Positions 51,574 through 61,029 of a stretch of DNA of 64,000 nucleotides are shown piece by piece. A program made the position numbers and the translations under genes. The stretch comes from Alphaproteobacteria bacterium Ga0077535 (GTDB lineage: Bacteria > Pseudomonadota > Alphaproteobacteria > Caulobacterales > Aquidulcibacteraceae): the NCBI GenBank assembly GCA_001464425.1, contig LNEK01000016.1, forward strand, positions 1 through 64,000, read 5' to 3'. The first letter of the stretch is position 1, and each line of letters begins with the position of its first letter. Under the pieces are notes generated by a model. The model had not been told where the DNA came from. It saw nothing but the letters and a program-made list of their open reading frames with translations, and searched no databases.

Positions 51574-54500
51574 ATGAAAGCCAAAGCTGGCGCGGGAACA
51601 CCGCGAAAATCTTGGGGCGCCTCGCTGCGTGTGCTGGCCGCCGCCGTCGCCGCCGCGAGCGGCATGTCGAGCCATGCCCAGCCGCAAGAACCGCCGCAGC
51701 AGATTGCTGAAACGCGTTTGTCGTTCGACATTCCCGCGCAACCGCTCTCGTCTGCGCTTTCGGAATACGCCCGCCAGTCGGGCGTTCGCGTGCTCTTCGC
51801 ATATGATGACCTCAGCGGCGCGCGGGCCCCGGCGCTGCGCGGCGCTTTCACCCGCGAGGAGGCGCTTTCTCGCCTTCTCGCCGGCTCTAATATTGCCGGC
51901 CATATCGACAATGCCGGCGTCGTGCGCCTGGAGCGGCGCGCCCGCCCCCAGCCGATCGGCGCTGAAGCGCCGCTCCCAAGCGCTGATCAGTCCGAAACAG
52001 TCAGCGCACAGCAAAACCGCGATCGCGCCAACGACGGCGCCGCCGACGCCGACAGCGAAGAAGAGATCGTCGTCACCGGCACCCGCTTGCGGGGACAAGG
52101 CCCCTCTCCGGTCACCATCATCGATCGCGAGCAGATCGTCGAAAGCGGCGCATCGACTGTCACGCAACTCATGCAGACGCTGCCGCAGAACTTCGGCGGC
52201 GGCCCGAATGAAGCGACCCGCTCGGGCGACGGAACCAACAACCTGCTTCAAGGCTCAAGCATCAATCTCAGAGGTCTTGGCGCCGACTCCACACTCATAC
52301 TCGTAAATGGCCGGCGTGTTAGCACGACCGGCACGGGAAATGGCCTTTTCGTCGATGTCAGCACCATCCCTGTTTCTGCGATCGAGCGCGTCGAAGTGCT
52401 CACTGACGGTGCGTCCGCCATATACGGATCAGACGCCATTGGCGGCGTGGTCAACTTCATCCTCCGCGATGACTTCACCGGCGCGGAAACCACGGCGCGT
52501 TATGGCGCAGCCTATGACGGCGCCGCCGCCGAGTTTAATGCGTCGCAAGTCCTTGGTTGGGCCCGAGATCGCGCCCGCGTCTTCGCGGTTTATGACCATT
52601 ACAGGCGCGATCCACTCGCCAACGCGGATCGCGACTTTGCGGCCAGCAGCGACCTCCGGCCCTTTGGCGGATCGGACTTCAGTCTGAACAACGCCAACCC
52701 GGCAACCGTCGTCTTCCCAATCCTTGCGGGAGTGCCGTCCGGCCAAGATGGCGCTGGTCTCACAGCCGGCGATTTCCTTGTGGGACAGCCCAATCTGCAC
52801 AACAACAATGCCGGCCAAGACATTCTTGGCGAGCAGGAGCGCAACAGCTTCTACATCTCCGGCGCCGTGGAGCTCAGTCCGTCTCTGGAAGTGTTTGCCG
52901 AAGCGCGCACGTCGCAGCGTGAGTACCGGCGCCAGTCGGGCGGCGCGATTGGCTCCTTCATCACCGTTCCCGCGACGCACCCCGGATTCGTCGAGTTGGC
53001 GCCTGGCGCCACCATGATGATGCTCAACTACAACTTCATCGATGACTTGGGTCCGATCATCGCCACAGGCGGCAACGACAGCTTTGGCTTCGTCACGGGG
53101 CTGAGCGCTGATCTGAGCGAGACCTGGACCTTCGAACTGACCGGGATCTGGGGACGAGAGAACGGCCTCTATCGCACGGACAATGTCGTGAACCGCGCGC
53201 GCCTCAACGAGGCGTTGGGCGCGGCCGACGCCGATCCCGCATTCGACCCGGCCGTCGACGGCTACTTCAATCCATTGGGCGATGGATCACACTCACCCGT
53301 CGACGTGATCGACTACATCCGGGGCTGGGCCGAAACCGAGTATCGGTCTGAGATGGACGGCATTGGCGTCGAGGCCAGCGGCGAACTGTTCAGCCTTCCC
53401 GCGGGTGCAGTGAGCATCGCGCTGGGTGCTGAGTATCGTGAGGAGAGCTATCGCTCCCGTACGGTTGAATTTACGTCAGGGCTCGCACCCAGGTCGATCG
53501 ACTCTCCTGCGGAGACACGCGACGTGCTGGCCTATTTTGCCGAAGCACGCGTACCGCTCGTCGCCCCCGATCACGGCGTCTTCGGGATCCACCGCCTTGA
53601 TCTTTCTTTCGCCGCACGCCACGAGGACACCAGCAACGGCGGCGCTGACACCACGCCGAAGATTGGTCTTACGTGGTCCCCACTTGAAGGTCTCACTTTC
53701 CGGTCAGCGTGGGGTGAATCCTTCAAATCGCCGGCCCTGACTGAGACGGTCGCAGGATCGCAAGCGGCCCTAGTGTTTCCTATCGCCGACCCAGCGTCCG
53801 GCACCGGGTCGACGACCACCCTCATCCTTCAAGGCACCAATCCGGACCTGATTTCGGAGCGTGCCGAAACATGGACCGCCGGCCTCACGCTTCGGCCACC
53901 GAGCGTTCCCGGATTCTCATTCGACCTGAATTGGTTCCGAATCGATTTTCGGGATCGCATCGCATCTGCGGCCAATCCTTTTACGGTTCTGACTAATCCA
54001 ACCCTCTATGCGCCGATCATCATCCGCGACCCGGATGACGCGCTCGTCCAAAGCTATCTCGACGCGCCATTCTTTATACCGATCGGCCCGACGCCACCGG
54101 CCTCCGAAGTCGGCGCCATTGTCGATGCGAGGCTGCGCAACCTCTCCCGGTCACTTGTGAGCGGCTTCGACTTCAGCATCACGCAGCGCTTCGCTGCCTT
54201 CGGTGGAGAGGTCGATGCCTCGCTCACAGGCAGCTACATCCTGGATTTCGAGCAGTCGTTCAGCGACACCGCGCCCGCGGTCGATCTGGTGGACACCGCC
54301 AACAACCCGATCGACTGGCGCTTGCGCGGGCTGATCGGCTGGCGGCGCGAGAATCTCAGCGCATCGCTCGCTGTCAATTACGCCGATGACTACCGGGACA
54401 CGACATATGATCGGCGCGTGTCCGCCTCGACCACCGTCGATCTATCTCTCGCGTATGTGTTTGACGGACCAGACGTGGAGGCGCGCCTTAACGTCCGGAA

Positions 54501-54615
54501 CCTCTTCAACGAAGACCCGCCGTTCCTGAACAACCCGATCGGCGTCGGCTACGACCCCGAGAACGCTGACGCCATGGGCCGTTTCATCTCGCTGCAGCTG
54601 ACGAAAACATGGTGA
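51574..54615 (+). CDS. TonB-dependent transducer receptor with STN domain
   Basis: A 1013-residue outer-membrane receptor. After the signal peptide (SWGASLRVLAAAVAAASGMSSHA) an STN domain (LSFDIPAQPLSSALSEYARQSGVRVLF) contacts FecR. A TonB box (EEIVVTGTRL), a plug (VEVLTDGASAIYGSDAIGG) and a barrel follow, ending LQLTKTW. Start is set by GGGGGAAGA before MKAKAGAG. In clusters of this type the receptor imports the lasso peptide, which the isopeptidase encoded next opens. The isopeptidase gene follows after 6 bases. Confidence 0.9.
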   Translation: MKAKAGAGTPRKSWGASLRVLAAAVAAASGMSSHAQPQEPPQQIAETRLSFDIPAQPLSSALSEYARQSGVRVLFAYDDLSGARAPALRGAFTREEALSRLLAGSNIAGHIDNAGVVRLERRARPQPIGAEAPLPSADQSETVSAQQNRDRANDGAADADSEEEIVVTGTRLRGQGPSPVTIIDREQIVESGASTVTQLMQTLPQNFGGGPNEATRSGDGTNNLLQGSSINLRGLGADSTLILVNGRRVSTTGTGNGLFVDVSTIPVSAIERVEVLTDGASAIYGSDAIGGVVNFILRDDFTGAETTARYGAAYDGAAAEFNASQVLGWARDRARVFAVYDHYRRDPLANADRDFAASSDLRPFGGSDFSLNNANPATVVFPILAGVPSGQDGAGLTAGDFLVGQPNLHNNNAGQDILGEQERNSFYISGAVELSPSLEVFAEARTSQREYRRQSGGAIGSFITVPATHPGFVELAPGATMMMLNYNFIDDLGPIIATGGNDSFGFVTGLSADLSETWTFELTGIWGRENGLYRTDNVVNRARLNEALGAADADPAFDPAVDGYFNPLGDGSHSPVDVIDYIRGWAETEYRSEMDGIGVEASGELFSLPAGAVSIALGAEYREESYRSRTVEFTSGLAPRSIDSPAETRDVLAYFAEARVPLVAPDHGVFGIHRLDLSFAARHEDTSNGGADTTPKIGLTWSPLEGLTFRSAWGESFKSPALTETVAGSQAALVFPIADPASGTGSTTTLILQGTNPDLISERAETWTAGLTLRPPSVPGFSFDLNWFRIDFRDRIASAANPFTVLTNPTLYAPIIIRDPDDALVQSYLDAPFFIPIGPTPPASEVGAIVDARLRNLSRSLVSGFDFSITQRFAAFGGEVDASLTGSYILDFEQSFSDTAPAVDLVDTANNPIDWRLRGLIGWRRENLSASLAVNYADDYRDTTYDRRVSASTTVDLSLAYVFDGPDVEARLNVRNLFNEDPPFLNNPIGVGYDPENADAMGRFISLQLTKTW

Positions 54616-54621
54616 TACGGG

Positions 54622-56763
54622 ATGCGTATTCTAGCTCTCGTCGCCGCATTGTCGGCCCTCGCGTCCGCGTCACCTGCTTCTGCCCAACGTAGCCGCGACC
54701 ACGTTGACGAAATATCAGTTGCATTGCTCACGTTGCGCGAAGCCGCAGGACTAAGCGTCTCCCCGGACGGCCGTCACGTTGCCTTTCAAGTTCGTTGGGC
54801 CGATCCGACCGAGAACACCTATCACGCTGAATGGCGACTCTTGGAGCTCCATCGGCCAAGCGAGACCGCGCTCATAACGCGTGGCGGCGGGATGCCGTAT
54901 GGCGCCTCAGTCCACAATCAGCAGCGTATGGCTGTTTGGGTCACGCTTGCGCCCCGGTGGTCGCCCGATGGCGAATGGATTGCGTATCTCCGCCGCGACG
55001 GTGATGTAACCCAAGTGTGGCGCGCCCGAATAGATGGGTCTCGCGTCGAACAGGTAACTCACGACACCGGCAGCGTCATAGACTTTCTGTGGTCCATCGA
55101 TGGACAGACGCTGATCTACGATGCGGGTCCGTCAGATCGTGACATGCGGGAGGCCTTCGATCGCGAAAGTGCGGTGGGCTTTCTGCTGGACGATCGCTTC
55201 GATCCCGTATCTTCATGGTCGCCCATCCGTGGCAATGGCGCCGTTCCAGACCCGCCGTGCTGTCGCGCAGTCAACGTAGAGACAGGCGTTGCCCGAGCGG
55301 CGACGCAACGCGAAGTCCAACGGTTCACGGCGGCGCGGCCGCAGTCCGGACTCAACGATGCACCCGGCATGACGCACATGTGGGGCGTCCGAAACGCTGG
55401 CGCACCACCCGGCGTCGCGGCGTTCGATGGCGAACCCGACCTCGTGCGATGGAGGCAGGCCTTTGCAAGCGGAGACACTGCGGTTTTCGCGCTGTCCGAC
55501 GCAAACTTGCGCGGTCGTAACGCGCCAGTACGCCTATCTGCGCGAATCAATCACGGCGCTTCCTTCGTTCCCTGTGCTGCCGAAGCTTGCGCCGGATGGC
55601 TTATCGAGGCTTGGCAGGCGAGTGATGGCGACATCGTGTTCCTGCGCCGCGAGGGCTGGGCGTTCACGACATTCGCCTTCTACAGGTGGCGACCGTCGAC
55701 CGGCGACGTGCGGCAAATATCCTCTACGCTAGAAATCTGGTTCGAGTGCGCGCAAGCATCTGACCGCCTGATCTGCTTCACCGAGGGATCGCTGTCTCCC
55801 CAGACGATGGTCTCTCTCGACATGCAGAGCGGCCAGACTTCGCAGCTGCTCGATCTTAACCCCGACTTTCCGCGGCGCCAGCTTGCACCGGCGGAGCGCT
55901 TAGAGTGGCGGTCGCCCGCGGGCAGTCCGACGTACGCTTATTTCGTCCGCCCCCGTTCGCAAATGCCTCTGGGCGGCTACCCGCTGGTGATCGTTCACTA
56001 TCGCCCGCGCGGCTTTCTCCGTGGCGGCTCGGGCGACTTCAGTCCCATCCAAGCTTATGCCGCCGCCGGCATCGCCGTGCTCGCTGTCGATCGCCCCGAA
56101 CCCTGGGATCTCTACGCGAGGAATGTGGATGATGACGAGACTGAGCGCGCGAACTTCGAAGGCAGTCGGCTTCGCCGCGATATCCACGCCGCGCTACTGA
56201 GCGGGATTGATACACTGGTGACGAGAGGAGATGTAAACCCTGCACGCGTGGGCATCACCGGCCTCAGCGACGGCTCGGCATCAACCGCCTTTGCGATCAA
56301 TCATTCAGATCGATTCCGAGCGGCGTCCATCTCTGGCGGCGCTTGGGAGCCAATCCTGTTTGCAATGTCCTCCCCGCAGCAACGCGCCTTTTATTCAAGC
56401 TTAGGCATAGGCGCACCAGGGTCGGCAGAGGATCGGCATTGGAACGACCTCTCGATCGCGCGTAACGCGGCCCACATAACGACGCCCCTGCTCATTCAAA
56501 CAGCTGACTCCGAACTCGGCATGATGTTGGACCCGCTGGTCATGCTGCAGGCCCATGATAAGCCGGTGGAGGCCTACGTCTTCCCGGACGAATACCACGT
56601 CCCATGGCAGCCCGCGCATCGGCTTGCGATGTACCGGCGCAATCTTGATTGGATGAGGTTCTGGCTCCAAGAGTTCGAGGACCGCTCTCCGGAAAAGGAA
56701 GAACAGTATCGTCGCTGGCGCGCTATGCGCGATGGGGCACGCGAACAAGCTCGCCGGCCTTAA
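54622..56763 (+). CDS. Atxe2-like lasso peptide isopeptidase
   Basis: A 713-residue periplasmic prolyl-oligopeptidase (S9) relative. It has a signal peptide (LVAALSALASASPASAQ), a beta-propeller with WSPDGEWIAYL and PDGRHVAFQV blades, and an alpha/beta-hydrolase domain. The catalytic residues visible are Ser in VGITGLSDGSASTA (near residue 547), Asp in QTADSELG or LDPLVML, and His in FPDEYHVPWQP. Atxe2-type enzymes open the isopeptide ring of lasso peptides. It directly follows the receptor gene and overlaps the D gene end by 41 bases on the opposite strand. Confidence 0.88.
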   Translation: MRILALVAALSALASASPASAQRSRDHVDEISVALLTLREAAGLSVSPDGRHVAFQVRWADPTENTYHAEWRLLELHRPSETALITRGGGMPYGASVHNQQRMAVWVTLAPRWSPDGEWIAYLRRDGDVTQVWRARIDGSRVEQVTHDTGSVIDFLWSIDGQTLIYDAGPSDRDMREAFDRESAVGFLLDDRFDPVSSWSPIRGNGAVPDPPCCRAVNVETGVARAATQREVQRFTAARPQSGLNDAPGMTHMWGVRNAGAPPGVAAFDGEPDLVRWRQAFASGDTAVFALSDANLRGRNAPVRLSARINHGASFVPCAAEACAGWLIEAWQASDGDIVFLRREGWAFTTFAFYRWRPSTGDVRQISSTLEIWFECAQASDRLICFTEGSLSPQTMVSLDMQSGQTSQLLDLNPDFPRRQLAPAERLEWRSPAGSPTYAYFVRPRSQMPLGGYPLVIVHYRPRGFLRGGSGDFSPIQAYAAAGIAVLAVDRPEPWDLYARNVDDDETERANFEGSRLRRDIHAALLSGIDTLVTRGDVNPARVGITGLSDGSASTAFAINHSDRFRAASISGGAWEPILFAMSSPQQRAFYSSLGIGAPGSAEDRHWNDLSIARNAAHITTPLLIQTADSELGMMLDPLVMLQAHDKPVEAYVFPDEYHVPWQPAHRLAMYRRNLDWMRFWLQEFEDRSPEKEEQYRRWRAMRDGAREQARRP

Positions 56764-58363
56764 CCTCGACCATGGCGTCCACAGCGCTGAACGCAGTCTG
56801 GCGGTGCGCCACGATCACCATCGTTGCGCATCGCCTACTCTCTACAATCTTGCGCATGGTGGTTTGCTCTGCCTCTGGATCGAGCGCAGACGTCGCCTCG
56901 TCAAAGAGGTAAAGACCCGCCGGCTTCAAGATCGCCCGCGCCAATGCCACGCGCTGTCGCTCGCCTCCCGAAAGCCGCGCCCCTCGTTCTCCGACGCGCG
57001 TCTCCAGTCCTTCCGGCAATTGTTTGAGGAGAGTATCCAGGCCGACGATCGCGACCGCGCGCGCAATCTCCTCCTCAGTCGCATCGCGCCCGAACTCAAT
57101 ATTGGCGCGAATGCTGGCATCGAGCAGAAATGTCTCCTGCAAGGCAATCGCCATGACCGTCGAATCGCCCGGAGATGCTCCGGCGACACTGACCTCGCCC
57201 TCTGCGGGACTAACCTGGCCAGTAAGCAGTCTGACCACTGTCGACTTGCCCGCGCCACTCGCTCCCTTAAGTCCCATTTTGACGCCACCGTCGCAGACGA
57301 AGTTCGCCGCACGCAGGACTTCGCGCCCGGTATCGTAAGCAACAGCGACATTTACCAGGCGCACCGTCGCGGCCGACGTGTCCGTTGCGGACGATCGCTT
57401 CCATAACTTTCCCGGCTGGAATAACGGTTCAACGAGCGCTAGCGCGAGAATCAGATCCCGGAAGGCCTGCGCAGCCATCTCCAACGGCCGCAGCAAGGAC
57501 GCGAACGTCACGCTGGCGAACACAACTAAGGTAACTCTCTCGGACGCATCCTGCGCGGATGTCCATGCAAGCCATAGAAGCCCTCCCAGGGCCGCAGCAT
57601 AAACAGCTACATTCAACCCAGCCGCGCCGGCGCGTAGGCGAACCAACAACCAGGACCATTTGGTCGCTCGCGACAAAGACTGCTTGAGGCCGCGTCGGAC
57701 AAACTCATCGGCCTCAAAGGCCCGCACCACCTCCTTGTTGCCGATCGCATCGGCAAAGCGTCGAGCTGTCTCAACGCGCGCCGCAGTGGCAGCTCCCGCG
57801 GTGCGTGTCATGCTTCTCGCGCGCCAGCAGGCGGCCGCCAAGTAGAGCGGCGCGTAGGCCAACATTACCAGCGCCAATGTGAGATGGCCCAGGCTCGCAA
57901 TGAGGACTGCCGCGCTTGCTGAGGCAAGCAGTACCGCAGGCGCCGTGAAGACAAGATGCTGGAACAGGAGCCTACAGCCCGCGAGCGCATTCCCGAGCGC
58001 CTGCATCTCGGCGCCGAGCCCCGCGCGGGCGTGCCTTCTCAATGCGTCGGTGAAGACCGAAAGCGTGAGCGTTTGCTCCAGCCGCAATTCGGCTTCGGCG
58101 TGGCATCGCCACTTCAAGACATCGAGCGCCTGCGCCACAACACCCAATACGACCGCCGCTATGAGCACCAGATAGCCGTTGCTGGAGTTCGCAGGCGTTA
58201 CCGCGAACGCCAGCGCAGCGGCGGCAGCAGCCCCGGCGATCGCGCTGAGGGCCATCAAGCCTACGCCAACGAACGTCGCGCGACGTGCTGCGGCATCCAG
58301 TGCGTTGAGCACCAGGCCAGATGCAGCTTGCAAAACGCTGATCGGCCCGCTCGCCACCGTCAT
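56723..58363 (-). CDS. Lasso peptide ABC exporter (D protein)
   Basis: A 546-residue half-ABC exporter. The N-terminal six-helix membrane domain (FVGVGLMALSAIAGAAAAAALAFAV, LVLIAAVVLGVVAQAL, LTLALVMLAYAPLYLA) is fused to an ATPase with Walker A KGASGAGKSTVVRLL, ABC signature LSGGERQRVALARAI, Walker B LYLFDEATSALDP and the His in VIVAHRQTAF. It would export the mature lasso peptide and confer immunity. The ATG overlaps the C gene stop (ATGA). D-type exporters usually occur in clusters without an isopeptidase, so both together here is unusual. Confidence 0.86.
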   Translation of the reverse strand: MTVASGPISVLQAASGLVLNALDAAARRATFVGVGLMALSAIAGAAAAAALAFAVTPANSSNGYLVLIAAVVLGVVAQALDVLKWRCHAEAELRLEQTLTLSVFTDALRRHARAGLGAEMQALGNALAGCRLLFQHLVFTAPAVLLASASAAVLIASLGHLTLALVMLAYAPLYLAAACWRARSMTRTAGAATAARVETARRFADAIGNKEVVRAFEADEFVRRGLKQSLSRATKWSWLLVRLRAGAAGLNVAVYAAALGGLLWLAWTSAQDASERVTLVVFASVTFASLLRPLEMAAQAFRDLILALALVEPLFQPGKLWKRSSATDTSAATVRLVNVAVAYDTGREVLRAANFVCDGGVKMGLKGASGAGKSTVVRLLTGQVSPAEGEVSVAGASPGDSTVMAIALQETFLLDASIRANIEFGRDATEEEIARAVAIVGLDTLLKQLPEGLETRVGERGARLSGGERQRVALARAILKPAGLYLFDEATSALDPEAEQTTMRKIVESRRCATMVIVAHRQTAFSAVDAMVEVKAGELVRVPHRA

Positions 58364-60087
58364 GCAGCAATTGTGGCGCGGGCAGCGCTCCAAGCACTCG
58401 CCCACGCTTCGACAGCATACAATTGCAGCAGAAGAAGTTCTCGACCGTCACGCGGGTCGCCCGCCCGCGGAAGATCCCGTTCAACGGCCGTCGAATTGAC
58501 TATGCCGTGCTTTACCAGTGCGCCATCGAGAAGTTGCTCTCTGATCTGGAGAGCATTTGCGGCGCAAACCTCGGCGTAGTAGCCGTCCATCGCACCCTTT
58601 CCGGTCCTCCCGATAATCTGACTCGGCACGATGTCTTCGAAGGCCTCCCTCAACAGCGTCCGATCGCGGCCGCGGTCGGAGAGCACCCAAGAGGGAATGC
58701 GCAGGACCGCCTCTATGATTGGCTGGCTAACCATGACCAGTTCGGTGTCGACGAAGTCCGCGCGTCGATATGGATAGGACAGGTTTAGACAGTCTAGGAC
58801 TGCCCAAGCGTGCAACCGCTTTCCAGGCGAGAACTCAACGTCCTTGAACCACGGATGGTCACGCAACCAACCAGCTCCAGGACTGCCAAGGTCAGCCGCT
58901 AAGTACGGATTGCGCATAGACGCCGCCGGATCAAATGTCCCCGATCCGTACGCCAACCGCCATCCCTCTCGCACGATTGTCCATAGCGACGTGCGCGCGA
59001 GCCGCGCATTGTCTAACGCGACCCTCAATGCTCCGGGCGACAGCCCATGACTCAGGAAATAATCCGCGCAATAGGTCTTCGCCCGCAGCTGGAAGAAGAG
59101 CCCATCACCGCCCGCGCCCGACGTGCACACGCTGGGCTTCAAACGTTGCGCGGCGGTTAGCTCCGCGTCATCGTTCTCGATCGAAAACACATAGCCGAGC
59201 GGGCGCGGCTGGTCAGTGACCTCCAAGGCGCGTTCTATTCGCACGTCGCTCGGCTTGAACTCCGAGATCAGCAGCTCCACTCCTGCGGCCTCCGCCGCCA
59301 TGCGTGCATATTTCAGCTCGTCCAGTTCACTGCCGTCGCCTTGCGTGAACGTGAGACAGGTCAGGCGATCAGGGGAGACCGTCTGCCGCAAACAGCTCAA
59401 CACAACGGACGAGTCGAGGCCGCCTGAGAGCAGATGCAGGATCCTGACCTTGTCCCTCGCGAGATCACTCACCGACTGCAACACGGCATCGCGTAACAAG
59501 CGGCGAGCGGCCGTGCGATCTTCGACCAGATCATGGACGAAACTGCCGGGGCGCCAAAGAGCCTCACACTCGCCATCCTCATTTAGACTCGACCCCGGCA
59601 ATAACTCTCGAACACCTGTAAGACCCGAGCGGCCATCCCGAATCCGCGCGTCCTCTACGAACGCCGCGACATCGTTCCAGTCTGGGCCGCTATCTCGCCA
59701 GCCAACTGCGCGTGCGTCCCGCAAATCGGAGAAGACCAACATCGCCCCGCGCCACTTCGCGTAGAAGCAAGGCAAGCGTCCGCTCGGATCCCGAAGCACT
59801 TGCCAACGAACGCCATCGCGCGTCGGCATCGTCGCGACGTAGCGGCCCCAAGTCTTCGAAAGCAAGTCCGAAAGCGCCGAAACCGAAGCGAGCGTTCTGA
59901 AGACGTCTTGGCGATTGTTGGAGTGCAGGTTGCCTACAACGACCAGATCACTTCCATCGATACTATGCGTGGCGACGCCCGCGCGCGCCAACACTAACGC
60001 GCGGGGCGTGCTGAGCGCAGTGAGCCAACCGTCCCCGACTTGAACGCCCAACCCTGCTCGATCGCCTAGTATGATCACGTACCGCAT
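58360..60087 (-). CDS. Lasso cyclase (asparagine synthetase-like, C protein)
   Basis: A 575-residue asparagine-synthetase-type enzyme. The N-terminal glutaminase-like domain (MRYVIILGDRAGLGVQ) lacks the catalytic Cys, as in lasso C proteins. The synthetase domain has the PP-loop LHLLSGGLDSSVVLSC near residue 220, a later VCTSGAGGDGLFFQL and a C-terminal DRTLLREAFED segment. It adenylates the Asp/Glu side chain at position 8 or 9 so that the core N-terminus attacks and closes the ring. The start is 2 bases after the B stop. Confidence 0.92.
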   Translation of the reverse strand: MRYVIILGDRAGLGVQVGDGWLTALSTPRALVLARAGVATHSIDGSDLVVVGNLHSNNRQDVFRTLASVSALSDLLSKTWGRYVATMPTRDGVRWQVLRDPSGRLPCFYAKWRGAMLVFSDLRDARAVGWRDSGPDWNDVAAFVEDARIRDGRSGLTGVRELLPGSSLNEDGECEALWRPGSFVHDLVEDRTAARRLLRDAVLQSVSDLARDKVRILHLLSGGLDSSVVLSCLRQTVSPDRLTCLTFTQGDGSELDELKYARMAAEAAGVELLISEFKPSDVRIERALEVTDQPRPLGYVFSIENDDAELTAAQRLKPSVCTSGAGGDGLFFQLRAKTYCADYFLSHGLSPGALRVALDNARLARTSLWTIVREGWRLAYGSGTFDPAASMRNPYLAADLGSPGAGWLRDHPWFKDVEFSPGKRLHAWAVLDCLNLSYPYRRADFVDTELVMVSQPIIEAVLRIPSWVLSDRGRDRTLLREAFEDIVPSQIIGRTGKGAMDGYYAEVCAANALQIREQLLDGALVKHGIVNSTAVERDLPRAGDPRDGRELLLLQLYAVEAWASAWSAARATIAA

Positions 60088-60088
60088 G

Positions 60089-60742
60089 TCACGCCGCCAT
60101 GATGGGTTTGAATGCCCGGATGACGTCAGGATCGTCATTCAGAACGACCCCTTCGTGCTCCAGCCAACAATGCGCAGTGAAAGGAGCGCCCCTCACACCG
60201 AACATCCAAGTCGCGCGAAAGCCTCGCACGGAGAGATAGCGCAGCAATGCCAACGCTTCGAACATGCACGCGTAGTCCCTCGGATAGAGCGGGCGATGCA
60301 CGAGGAAGCTCTGCACGGCTCGATGCAACTCGGGCGCGGCGGCGACGCGTTTGGGTTTGAAATGCACGGCGCGAAGGACGTCCGCGAATGGCATCTGGCG
60401 CAGCGTGCGTGAAGCCCAATGACAAGCGCCGAGCACGCCGGCTGCAAGCAGCGGCGACAGGTCATGTCTGCCAAGCGACGCTTGCCACGGGCTTATTGCG
60501 CTCTCCGATTTGGGTTTGTTGAGGAGACTGCGCGCGCCTAGCGCCGCCCAGACACTGCGCGCCGCCTCGGCACGCACAGCTTGCGCGAAGGCCACAGATC
60601 GCCCCCTTTCGATGCGCAGGTATCGGTCCCTACCGACGTCAAGGATGACAATCCGATTGTCCGCCAACGCCAAATGGACGCCGGCCGCTAGGCCCGTAGA
60701 ATTGAAGCGGGCCATCAGGCCCGCCTCAACCGACACGCTCAC
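60089..60742 (-). CDS. Lasso B protein: RRE plus transglutaminase-like protease
   Basis: A 217-residue protein in which the leader-recognition domain (RRE, PqqD-like; DNRIVILDVGRDRYLRIE) is fused to the B2 protease. The protease has Cys in YPRDYACMFEALALLRYL and His/Asp in FTAHCWLEHEGVVLNDDPD, forming the Cys-His-Asp triad. It binds and removes the leader peptide. The GTG start overlaps the stop of the first precursor (GTGA), which indicates translational coupling; ATG at 60715 is the alternative. Confidence 0.88.
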   Translation of the reverse strand: MSVSVEAGLMARFNSTGLAAGVHLALADNRIVILDVGRDRYLRIERGRSVAFAQAVRAEAARSVWAALGARSLLNKPKSESAISPWQASLGRHDLSPLLAAGVLGACHWASRTLRQMPFADVLRAVHFKPKRVAAAPELHRAVQSFLVHRPLYPRDYACMFEALALLRYLSVRGFRATWMFGVRGAPFTAHCWLEHEGVVLNDDPDVIRAFKPIMAA

Positions 60743-60861
60743 AGCCAGATCAACGGCTGACCGTTCATCTCGCGATGGGCATTGCCCGAGTCGCAAGTCA
60801 GTTCGCTTGCGGCGCCCATCTCCTCGGCGACCACTTCAAGCTCTTCACGATCGTCCCGCAT
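60739..60861 (-). CDS. Lasso precursor peptide A1 (core with unusual first residue)
   Basis: A 40-residue precursor, too short for the track. GGAGTG lies 5 bases before the ATG. The leader is acidic (MRDDREELEVVAEEMGAASELTC) and keeps the conserved Thr at -2. By alignment with the second precursor the core is DSGNAHREMNGQPLIWL, with Glu8 as ring acceptor. A first-residue Asp would be exceptional; if cleavage falls before Cys, the ring would be nine residues. It overlaps the B gene start. Confidence 0.8.
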   Translation of the reverse strand: MRDDREELEVVAEEMGAASELTCDSGNAHREMNGQPLIWL

Positions 60862-60980
60862 GGCTCACTCCATACTCACGCCGCAGATTGCGGCGTTGAG
60901 ATGGTCGCGTGGGCCACGCCTATATGGGACTCTATTGTGATGACAATTTCGTACCTCGCGATCCATAGTGCAAACGCAAA

Positions 60981-61008
60981 CGCACGCCGCGAGGCTTCGC
61001 GACGTGCG
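60981..61008 (-). terminator. Hairpin between the two lasso precursors (attenuator-like)
   Basis: On the minus strand CGCACGTCGCGA and TCGCGGCGTGCG pair (one G-U) around AGCC and lead into GTTTGCGTTTGC. There is no pure T run. Partial termination here would raise A2 transcript over the rest of the operon. A further 8-bp hairpin (ACGCCGCA...TGCGGCGT) lies just before A1. Confidence 0.5.
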
Positions 61009-61029
61009 CTTCTTTCGGTCGTGATCCGC

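Noticed and set aside
51983-52000. CTGATCAG inside the TonB transducer gene as a third lux box
   Set aside because: The outer symmetric positions of the two promoter sites are missing, and it lies inside coding sequence.
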